This document shows, in pieces, positions 1 through 5,293 of a stretch of DNA of 6,466 nucleotides. The DNA is from Peptostreptococcus sp. (lineage in GTDB: Bacteria; Bacillota; Clostridia; Peptostreptococcales; Peptostreptococcaceae): NCBI GenBank assembly GCA_020025095.1, contig JAHHSS010000081.1, forward strand, positions 1 to 6,466. Reading direction: 5' to 3'. The position numbers and the translations under genes are program-made. A model generated the notes under the pieces. That model was not told where the DNA came from. It ran no database searches and was given only the letters and a program-made list of their open reading frames with translations. Position 1 is the first letter of the stretch, and each line of letters starts with the position of its first letter.

Positions 1-121
1 CATTTAAATATTCTATATAATACGAACTTTATACTAAAATAATATCTTAATATACAGTTTTTTTCAATACTTTTTTGAAAAAATATTATATTTAAATCTA
101 TTTTCACGAACTTTTGATTTT

Positions 122-136
122 TTATAAGCCTTATAA
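122..136. promoter_or_regulatory. PerR/Fur-box-like palindrome upstream of yaaA
   Basis: The sequence is TTATAA-GCC-TTATAA, a perfect inverted repeat. Against the Bacillus PerR box consensus TTATAATNATTATAA it matches 12 of 14 defined positions; only the two bases flanking the centre differ. A second, weaker match (11 of 14, with a perfect right half ATTATAA) lies at 148-162, inside the promoter. The downstream gene is a YaaA-family protein, and YaaA in E. coli is induced by peroxide, so a peroxide-sensing repressor is a sensible candidate. The family link is established knowledge; binding is inference, and AT-rich DNA produces such boxes by chance more readily than balanced DNA. Confidence 0.45.
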
Positions 137-145
137 TTCGTTAGG

Positions 146-173
146 TTTAAAATTGATTATAATTTGGTATACT
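146..173 (+). promoter_or_regulatory. Promoter of yaaA (extended -10)
   Basis: The extended -10 element TGG-TATACT lies at 165-173, with hexamer TATACT at 168-173. The best -35 candidate is TTTAAA at 146-151 (4 of 6 matches), with a 16-nt spacer. The strong TGn extension would compensate for the weak -35. Transcription would begin near 180, giving a leader of under 30 nt before the start codon. Confidence 0.6.
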
Positions 174-192
174 AATATTAAATAATTTATAT

Positions 193-200
193 AGAAAGGA
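193..200 (+). promoter_or_regulatory. Ribosome binding site of yaaA
   Basis: AGAAAGGA lies 7 nt before the ATG at 208. An earlier ATG at 200-202 opens only a three-codon frame that stops at 209-211, so 208 is the start. Confidence 0.7.
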
Positions 201-207
201 TGTATAT

Positions 208-951
208 ATGATAATTCTTATTTCGCCTGCTAAGGGCTTTAACGAAAATATAGAAATTAAAGCTGATGACACTCCTGCTTTAATAAATAAATCTAAAAAA
301 ATAATAAATGAATTGAAATCTTATAGCGAAGATGATTTAAAAAAATCAATGAAAGTAAATGAAAATATTGCATCTCTAAATGCAAAGCGATTTTCCAATT
401 TTAAATTTGACAAAATGGGTTTTCCTTCTATTTTAGCATATAAGGGCATCCAATACAAAAATATTGATATTCCATCCTTCACAGATGAAGATTTTTTATT
501 TGCTAAAAAACATGTCCGTATACTATCAGCTTTATACGGTGTCTTAAAAGTAACAGATTCAATATATCCTTATAGACTAGACTTTCTTTCTAAGATATCG
601 ATTGAAGGCTCGAAAAATCTATATGAATTTTGGAATTCTGACATATATCTTAATCTTGAAAAGACAAAAGATGATATAATAATCAATCTTGCTTCTGATG
701 AATACTCAAAAGCTATAAAAAAATATCTAAATAATGAGAAATATATTTCTTGTATTTTTAAAGTTGATAAAAACGGAAAACTAAGAGTCGAATCTACTTC
801 TTCTAAAATAGCCCGAGGTAGAATGCTTAACTATATAGTAAAAAATAGAATAGATAGTCCAGAGCTTCTTAAAAACTTCCATGATGTCGGATATGAATAT
901 AGAAAAGATTTGTCAACAAGCAATGAGTTTGTCTTTGTATGTAAAAAATGA
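208..951 (+). CDS. yaaA: Peroxide stress protein YaaA (DUF328/UPF0246 family)
   Basis: This is a cytosolic YaaA-family protein of 247 residues, close to the usual family length (E. coli YaaA has 258). The family hallmarks appear in order: the N-terminal ISPAK segment (residues 5-9), AYKG (77-80), RILSALYG (104-111), PYRL (121-124), NLASDEY (160-166) and KIARG (200-204). E. coli YaaA limits damage from hydrogen peroxide by lowering free intracellular iron, and it can bind DNA; its biochemical reaction is not settled. No signal peptide or membrane segment is visible. The gene stands alone, with its own promoter, a PerR-like palindrome upstream and a hairpin terminator downstream. It converges on the antiporter gene. 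Family assignment is very secure; the peroxide role here is by analogy, supported by the operator-like site. Confidence 0.95.
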   Translation: MIILISPAKGFNENIEIKADDTPALINKSKKIINELKSYSEDDLKKSMKVNENIASLNAKRFSNFKFDKMGFPSILAYKGIQYKNIDIPSFTDEDFLFAKKHVRILSALYGVLKVTDSIYPYRLDFLSKISIEGSKNLYEFWNSDIYLNLEKTKDDIIINLASDEYSKAIKKYLNNEKYISCIFKVDKNGKLRVESTSSKIARGRMLNYIVKNRIDSPELLKNFHDVGYEYRKDLSTSNEFVFVCKK

Positions 952-988
952 TGTATTTTTTCACTATTGATATAATTTTTTTCTTAGC

Positions 989-1032
989 TATAAAAAGAGT
1001 CCTAGATAATTTCACCTAGGACTCTTTTTATA
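989..1032. terminator. Bidirectional intrinsic terminator between yaaA and the antiporter gene
   Basis: A perfect 17-bp stem pairs 989-1005 with 1016-1032 around a 10-nt loop (1006-1015). The stem core GAGTCCTAG is flanked by a run of A on the left and a run of T on the right, so each strand reads a hairpin ending in U. It sits between two convergent genes, 37 nt after the yaaA stop and directly next to the antiporter stop at 1034-1036. It should therefore end transcripts from both sides. Confidence 0.92.
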
Positions 1033-1033
1033 T

Positions 1034-2899
1034 TTATATCTGAGATAAAACTTTAAAAGCAGCCTCATCTCCAGTTACTTTTTGCTCTTTTCCATCATCA
1101 TGAATTTCATTAGGTGCTAAAGATACGATATAATCTCCATTTGAAACTTTTGGATGTTTTCTAGTTGTAAAAAATTCAATGTCACCATTTTTTGTCATTA
1201 CAAATAAATTAACTCTTCTATAATCCATTGCATTATAGTAGTCAGTTTCCGTAAATTCTTCTGTTATCTGAGTTTTGCTAAACTGGTAACCTTCATTTAT
1301 TAAACCTATCAATTTCAAATATGTAGCTCTATAATCACCTAATCTTGGGATATCAATATGTTTTAATTCTTTGAAATTATCCTTTAATTTATCACCCAGT
1401 ACATTTACTAGGCAAATATTCGCTCTTCCCATCTTTGTAGCGAATTGCCTTGATACCAAAACATTATATAATGGTATCGGTGTATTTAGTAACATCTTTT
1501 TATATATAACAAGGTCAAGATTATAATTAGCTACTTCATACAATATTTCACCTTGATGATATTCTATTCCCATTTCAATAGCATGATTAATATGCCTATC
1601 ATTATTTTCAACTATTAGAACGGGTACATCTTCACCTTTTAAAAATTCAGCCATTGCAATCGAAAATGTATTTGCACCAACTATTACAAGGCCAGGCTTT
1701 CCATCATGTGCAAGCCCTAATTTTTTTGCTAGTGGTTGTATTGAAAATCCATGTGCGAGAACGGTCACTATTACTAATGCAAATGTAAGTGCCAAAAGCA
1801 TTTCTGCATCTTGATAACCTTCAGCTACAAGAAGATTTGAAAAATATCCTGTAACAGTAAGTGCTACAATTCCTCTTGGTGCTATCCAACCCACTAAAGC
1901 TCTCTCTTTATTACTAATATCAGTACCTATTGTAGAGAGCCATATAGATAAGGGTCTTACTATAAACAACATCGCTATAACAAATAGTATAATTCCTGGT
2001 TGGAATATGTTCAATAAAACATCTCTAGACAATGATGCCGTTAACATTATAAATACTGATGATATCAAAATTATAGATATATTTTCATTAAAATGAAGTA
2101 TTTCGTCTAAAGTAGATATCTTCATATTTGCCATAACAACTCCCATTACGGTAACTGCTAAAAGTCCTGTTTCATGTGAGAGTAATTCACTAAGTGTAAA
2201 TGCTCCTATTACTAAGCATAGTACCATTGCTGCCTTTAAATACTCTGGGAAATAATCTTCTTTCAGCGCTCTTCCTGTTAAATATCCTATTAAAAGACCA
2301 ATAACTATTGCCATTATTACACCCATACCAAAGTGAAGAAGATTGTGGGCACTAGGTACTGGTGATGTAAATACACCAGCAAGTTCAAATGAAAATACTG
2401 CTAGTATAGCTCCTAGTGGATCTACTAATATTCCTTCCCACTTCAATATTGAAGAAACTTTCTTATCTAATTTAGCTTGTCTTAACAAAGGAAGAATTAC
2501 TGTTGGTCCTGTAACTATTAATATAGCCCCTATTACAAGTGAAGTTGTTATTGAAAGACCTGCAAGAAAATAAGCACTTATACTTCCAAGTATCCATGCA
2601 ATAAAAGCTCCTATAGTTACTATTCTCTTTATTGTTAATCTCGTATCTTTAATCTCTTCAAAATTTAGAGATAAACTACCTTCAAATAATATAACTGCAA
2701 CAGACAGTGATATTATTGACTTGTACATTCCCTCTCCTATAAGTTCTACTGGAATTATTAAATTAAAAATTGGACCTACTAAAAGGCCACAAGCACTCAT
2801 TATTACTATAGCTGGTTTTGATATTTTCCATGCAACCCACTGGGAAAGAACTCCCAATAGAACTATCATCGCTATAGCAAATGTCGTAGAAAAATTCAT
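1034..2899 (-). CDS. Cation:proton antiporter, CPA/NhaP-like, with C-terminal RCK (TrkA-N)-like domain
   Basis: This is a 621-residue inner-membrane protein that should exchange Na+ or K+ for protons. Residues 1 to about 393 are highly hydrophobic, enough for 12-13 membrane helices, and carry CPA-type motifs: TGPTVILPLL (130-139), EGILVDPLGA (155-164) with the likely ion-binding Asp160, and APRGIVALTV (340-349). Residues 404 to about 500 form a Rossmann-like TrkA-N domain: LVIVG (404-408), an acidic residue after the second strand (LIVEN, 428-432) and GEIL (450-453). The glycine motif is degenerate (GANTFS in place of GxGxxG). The end, NGDYIVSLAP (587-596), resembles the tail of a TrkA-C domain. 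A perfect AGGAGGT lies before the ATG. The gene is probably monocistronic, with its own promoter and terminator. Ion preference cannot be read from the sequence. Confidence 0.9.
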   Translation of the reverse strand: MNFSTTFAIAMIVLLGVLSQWVAWKISKPAIVIMSACGLLVGPIFNLIIPVELIGEGMYKSIISLSVAVILFEGSLSLNFEEIKDTRLTIKRIVTIGAFIAWILGSISAYFLAGLSITTSLVIGAILIVTGPTVILPLLRQAKLDKKVSSILKWEGILVDPLGAILAVFSFELAGVFTSPVPSAHNLLHFGMGVIMAIVIGLLIGYLTGRALKEDYFPEYLKAAMVLCLVIGAFTLSELLSHETGLLAVTVMGVVMANMKISTLDEILHFNENISIILISSVFIMLTASLSRDVLLNIFQPGIILFVIAMLFIVRPLSIWLSTIGTDISNKERALVGWIAPRGIVALTVTGYFSNLLVAEGYQDAEMLLALTFALVIVTVLAHGFSIQPLAKKLGLAHDGKPGLVIVGANTFSIAMAEFLKGEDVPVLIVENNDRHINHAIEMGIEYHQGEILYEVANYNLDLVIYKKMLLNTPIPLYNVLVSRQFATKMGRANICLVNVLGDKLKDNFKELKHIDIPRLGDYRATYLKLIGLINEGYQFSKTQITEEFTETDYYNAMDYRRVNLFVMTKNGDIEFFTTRKHPKVSNGDYIVSLAPNEIHDDGKEQKVTGDEAAFKVLSQI

Positions 2900-2904
2900 A
2901 ATCT

Positions 2905-2911
2905 ACCTCCT
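2905..2911 (-). promoter_or_regulatory. Ribosome binding site of the antiporter gene
   Basis: On the minus strand this is AGGAGGT, a full match to the anti-Shine-Dalgarno core, 5 nt before the ATG at 2899-2897. It fixes the start codon and suggests efficient translation. Confidence 0.85.
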
Positions 2912-2965
2912 TTTCTATTGTATAACACTCAACATCGTATTAAATATAAACTAAGAAATAACTTT

Positions 2966-2994
2966 ATTATTTGATTTTCAAACAGCTCTTTCAA
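2966..2994 (-). promoter_or_regulatory. Likely sigma-A promoter of the antiporter gene
   Basis: On the minus strand, TTGAAA (-35, 2994-2989; 5 of 6) is followed by a 17-nt spacer and AATAAT (-10, 2971-2966; 5 of 6). Transcription would start near 2959, leaving a leader of about 60 nt with no obvious riboswitch fold. A nearer TACAAT (-10-like) would place the start inside the ribosome binding site, so it was not chosen. Confidence 0.55.
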
Positions 2995-2999
2995 TATAT

Positions 3000-3017
3000 T
3001 TATTTCCCTAGAAATAA
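3000..3017. repeat. AT-rich inverted repeat adjoining the GC-rich hairpin
   Basis: TTATTTC (3000-3006) pairs perfectly with GAAATAA (3011-3017) around the loop CCTA. It directly abuts the GC-rich hairpin at 3018-3035 with no spacer. On the minus strand the arm next to that hairpin also serves as its T-rich tail, so the two structures compete or are nested in use. Confidence 0.5.
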
Positions 3018-3035
3018 GCGGAGCTTACGCTCCGC
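3018..3035 (-). terminator. Probable terminator of the three-gene operon
   Basis: A 7-bp GC-rich stem, GCGGAGC with GCTCCGC, closes a four-base loop. Read on the minus strand the loop is GTAA, which fits the stable GNRA class, and it is followed by TTATTTCT. This gives an intrinsic terminator with a modest U-tract for transcripts coming from the SH3-domain gene, about 160 nt after its stop. It lies just upstream of the antiporter promoter and would insulate the two units. The U-tract is interrupted, so termination may be partial. Confidence 0.55.
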
Positions 3036-3103
3036 ATATATATAACAATTTTAATGCTTTATATTATTACCCAAAAGCTTTATTTAAACACAATTATTTT
3101 ATA

Positions 3104-3135
3104 GATATATTGATTTTAAATAAAATAAATATATC
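3104..3135. repeat. AT-rich inverted repeat
   Basis: GATATATT (3104-3111) pairs with AATATATC (3128-3135). After one G-A mismatch the pairing continues with 3113-3117 against 3122-3126, leaving a 4-nt loop. It lies 59 nt downstream of the SH3-domain gene stop. It has no U-tract and only A-T pairs inside, so it may be a weak 3' end structure or just a product of base composition. Confidence 0.35.
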
Positions 3136-3158
3136 CATTATGAAATATTCCATTATGA
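3134..3158. repeat. Short direct repeat TCCATTATGA
   Basis: The decamer TCCATTATGA occurs at 3134-3143 and again at 3149-3158, a 15-nt period. A degenerate third copy (TTCATTATAGA) is at 3170-3180. It could be a regulatory repeat or chance in AT-rich DNA. Confidence 0.3.
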
Positions 3159-3193
3159 CTCTAGCTTAATTCATTATAGATAAAAAATGATTT

Positions 3194-4204
3194 CTAAGAA
3201 CCGCTCACTATATTATAAGAAATCCAACCCGATTTTTGTGTTTTATTTTCTTCATATCTTATCTTGCACCATATATTTTGAAAACTTTCAATAAAAATAT
3301 CTTGAATGTATATCTTTTCACCCTTGTGAACACTTCCCAAAACCTTAGCTCCTCTATTTGGCTTCATCCTTACATTTGCATTTTCAACAGTAATCTCTTG
3401 CTGAGTTCCTACCATTTCTTTTGCCTTTTCGAACATTTTTTCATTTGCTTTTTTACCTAATATTTCTACTTCTTTTTTATCCTGAATAAAACCTTTTTTA
3501 AGCTTTTCATTATCAAATTTATCCTCTTTTTCTGACTGGTTTCTAAAATCCACACTATTAATATTATCTGGAAGTAGACTTTCAAAGCTCTTAATTTCAG
3601 AGATACATTTTTCTAAATCTCCTGAATTATAATATCTCTTTATCTCATTTACCCATTCTTTTGTGGCTGCATTAATTTTGGAGTTAATTTTTTCTGTTAT
3701 TTTATCATCATTTGTTGATATACTCAACAAAACTTCTATAGCACCTTCATAATCCTTATTTTTTATACTATTTTCTGCTTCCCTGAAAAGTTCTTTATTT
3801 TCTATATTTTTAGAAATGAATCTATACTTTTGCATATATTCTGTTTCCTCTGTTTTTTCATATAGATTTTTATATATTTCAGCAGCTTTGTCATACTCTT
3901 CTCTTTTTATATATTCTTGTGCCTCATTTTCCATAGTTGATATTTTTGACATCTTCTTTACTATAAATAAGCTAACTAATAAAATAATCAGTAAAACTAA
4001 TACAGTTATTATAACAAGAATTTTTTTTCTTTTCTTTTTTTCACTTATTTTATATTCTTCATATGCCTTAAATTCCTCAGTATAATCTTCTTCTTCCTTA
4101 AGCCTCTCTTGAATTTTATCTAGTCTAATTTTTTGTGTATCTTCACTTAAATCTTTGCTATCAAAAACTTTAGGCTTATCCAAGTCATTATCATTCCACC
4201 TCAT
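3194..4204 (-). CDS. Single-pass membrane protein with TPR-like helices and C-terminal bacterial SH3 domain
   Basis: This 336-residue protein has no recognised enzymatic domain. It has a charged cytosolic head (1-60) ending in the basic stretch KKKRKK, one membrane helix (61-83), and a long, probably extracytoplasmic part. That part contains TPR-like helix pairs: AQEYIKREEYDKAAEIYKNL (95-114), AENSIKNKDYEGAIEVLL (143-160) and a weaker one at about 183-210. A charged linker (about 215-265) follows, then a bacterial SH3 domain (about 270-333) with NANVRMKP (275-282), GSVHKGEKIYI (290-300) and SGWISYNIV (325-333). Such SH3 domains often bind cell wall peptides, so a scaffold or anchoring role at the envelope is the likely job. 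It is the last gene of the operon: its ATG follows the preceding stop by 7 nt, and GAGGAA, its likely Shine-Dalgarno, lies in the last codons of that gene, suggesting translational coupling. Architecture is clear; function is inferred. Confidence 0.85.
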   Translation of the reverse strand: MRWNDNDLDKPKVFDSKDLSEDTQKIRLDKIQERLKEEEDYTEEFKAYEEYKISEKKKRKKILVIITVLVLLIILLVSLFIVKKMSKISTMENEAQEYIKREEYDKAAEIYKNLYEKTEETEYMQKYRFISKNIENKELFREAENSIKNKDYEGAIEVLLSISTNDDKITEKINSKINAATKEWVNEIKRYYNSGDLEKCISEIKSFESLLPDNINSVDFRNQSEKEDKFDNEKLKKGFIQDKKEVEILGKKANEKMFEKAKEMVGTQQEITVENANVRMKPNRGAKVLGSVHKGEKIYIQDIFIESFQNIWCKIRYEENKTQKSGWISYNIVSGS

Positions 4205-4211
4205 TTATATC

Positions 4212-5264
4212 TTATTCCTCGTCAATTCTTGATTCTATCATATAAATAAGTGAATCTGCAGGCATTTCTCCCATATTAGCAAGGTCTGTCATTGTCATTT
4301 CATTAAGTCTACCTGACATACTTATTGCTACTATTTTGTTGAATTTTGGATTTATAGATAGCAAGTAAGACTTTATAAAAGGATATTTATCAAATAATTC
4401 TTGAAGATTAGTATCTAGCTTTAATCCTGACTTACTTTCTTCAAATTCCTTCTTTTCTATTTTCTTCCTTGTCTTTTTAAACATTTTTCTTATCTCATTT
4501 TCAGGTATGTATTCAAGTTCAAGATTAAAACCTTGCTTTCTCATAATTGTAATTATATGACTTTTTTTATCATTCACAGCAGTAAGAATATTTACAACTT
4601 GCTTAGTAAATTCATCTAAATATTTGCTTGGATTTCTCATATCGTAATACTTTTTCATCTCTTGGTCATAATCTTCTAAAGCTTTTAGATAGCTCTCCTC
4701 TTTACAATATTCATTTTCAAACACCTTCAGTTTTGCATCCATTCTAGGTTTTAAAAGTGGCTCTTGATCAGGATATCCAAGTCCAAGCCCTATCACTGGA
4801 AATGTATATTCAGGTAAATTTAATATTTCTATAATATCTGATAGATTGTTTGATATACTACCAAAGAATACTCCTCCTAGTCCATAAGACTCAGCTGCTA
4901 CCAATACGTTTTGTGCTGCTAAACAAGCATCTGTAAATCCTTGGAAAAATCTGTCTTCATCATTTCTGCTATCTACATAACAATCTTGCTCTGCTGCTAT
5001 TGATGCATTTCTATATAAATCTGCTATAAAAACCCAAAACTCTGCTGCATCATTAACATAATCTTGATTACATATTTGAGCAATCTTTGCCCTTTTTTCT
5101 TTGTCTGTTACCCTAATAATACTAAAAGACTGCATTCCCATACTTGTTGAAGTATGATTAGCAACCTCTATTAAACTGTCTAAAATTTCTTTTTCTATAG
5201 CTCTATTCTTAAAAGCTCTTATACTTCTATGATTTAATATTCTTCCTACTGTTTCATTCTTCAT
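4212..5264 (-). CDS. NfsA/FRP-type nitroreductase-family flavin reductase with C-terminal DUF1858-like domain
   Basis: This is a 350-residue predicted cytosolic FMN-dependent NAD(P)H oxidoreductase. Residues 1 to about 248 follow the NfsA/FRP pattern: HRSIRAF (12-18, FMN phosphate contact), GLGGVFFGSISNN (128-140), GLGYPDQEPLLKPR (160-173) and the terminal RKQGFN (242-247). Family members reduce flavins, nitroaromatics or quinones and are usually about 240 residues long, so this one has roughly 100 extra residues. A lysine-rich linker (250-283) leads to residues 284-347, where LFDKYPFIKSYLLSINPKF and the later MTMTDLANMGEMPADSLIYMI look like a DUF1858-type helical domain, here without cysteines. 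The chosen ATG at 5264 follows GGAGGAG by 6 nt; a TTG five codons upstream overlaps that site. It is the middle gene of the operon, 29 nt after the deacetylase and 7 nt before the SH3 gene. The reductase family is secure, the substrate unknown and the second domain probable. Confidence 0.88.
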   Translation of the reverse strand: MKNETVGRILNHRSIRAFKNRAIEKEILDSLIEVANHTSTSMGMQSFSIIRVTDKEKRAKIAQICNQDYVNDAAEFWVFIADLYRNASIAAEQDCYVDSRNDEDRFFQGFTDACLAAQNVLVAAESYGLGGVFFGSISNNLSDIIEILNLPEYTFPVIGLGLGYPDQEPLLKPRMDAKLKVFENEYCKEESYLKALEDYDQEMKKYYDMRNPSKYLDEFTKQVVNILTAVNDKKSHIITIMRKQGFNLELEYIPENEIRKMFKKTRKKIEKKEFEESKSGLKLDTNLQELFDKYPFIKSYLLSINPKFNKIVAISMSGRLNEMTMTDLANMGEMPADSLIYMIESRIDEE

Positions 5265-5270
5265 CTTCTT

Positions 5271-5277
5271 CTCCTCC
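5271..5277 (-). promoter_or_regulatory. Ribosome binding site that fixes the flavin reductase start
   Basis: On the minus strand GGAGGAG sits 6 nt before the ATG at 5264-5262. The alternative TTG at 5279-5277 overlaps this site and has no good Shine-Dalgarno of its own, so the ATG is preferred and the protein is five residues shorter than the longest frame. Confidence 0.85.
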
Positions 5278-5293
5278 AAATCTTTAAACTATC

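Larger units (their letters stand above)
1..207. other. Intergenic region upstream of yaaA
   Basis: No coding region or RNA gene is visible here. The stretch is almost entirely A and T. Its right half holds the yaaA control region: a palindrome at 122-136, the promoter at 146-173 and the ribosome binding site at 193-200, each listed separately. Its left half holds an A/T-only-looking stem (59-67 with 75-83, loop 68-74) that has no U-tract after it on either strand, and two copies of the nonamer ACGAACTTT at 22-30 and 106-114. I can assign no function to the left half. Confidence 0.6.
2912..3193. other. Intergenic region between the antiporter gene and the operon
   Basis: Together with the antiporter ribosome binding site this gap spans 294 nt and holds no convincing gene. 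It contains the antiporter promoter, the paired hairpins at 3000-3035, an AT-rich inverted repeat at 3104-3135 and a short direct repeat at 3134-3158. The longest small frame noticed, ATG at 3140 on the plus strand, codes for nine residues and has no ribosome binding site. Confidence 0.6.

Noticed and set aside
59..83. A/T-rich stem in the left edge, considered as a terminator of an upstream gene.
   Set aside because: There is a single G-C pair in the stem and no U-tract follows on either strand; the upstream gene is outside the window.
22..114. Direct repeat ACGAACTTT (22-30 and 106-114), considered as LexA half-sites.
   Set aside because: Each copy has a CGAAC half but lacks the matching GTTC/GTTT half at the right spacing, and yaaA is not a typical SOS gene. 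Two nonamers in such AT-rich DNA may be chance.
2918..2923. TACAAT on the minus strand, considered as the -10 of the antiporter promoter.
   Set aside because: Transcription would start inside the ribosome binding site and no -35 is present at 16-18 nt; the promoter at 2966-2994 is better.
2343..2954. Two small plus-strand frames opposite the antiporter gene (2343-2573 and 2721-2954).
   Set aside because: They are antisense shadows of a well-conserved membrane protein, have no ribosome binding site and their translations match nothing recognisable.
2900..2960. Riboswitch in the antiporter leader.
   Set aside because: The inferred leader is only about 60 nt, AT-rich, and shows no conserved core or terminator/antiterminator pair.
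3140..3169. A nine-codon plus-strand frame in the intergenic gap, considered as a leader peptide.
   Set aside because: It has no ribosome binding site, no promoter and no gene downstream on that strand.
3236..4085. Two small plus-strand frames opposite the SH3-domain gene (3236-3460 and 3816-4085).
   Set aside because: The Phe/Ser/Ile-rich composition is what the complement of an AT-rich, Lys/Glu-rich gene gives; no start signals are present.
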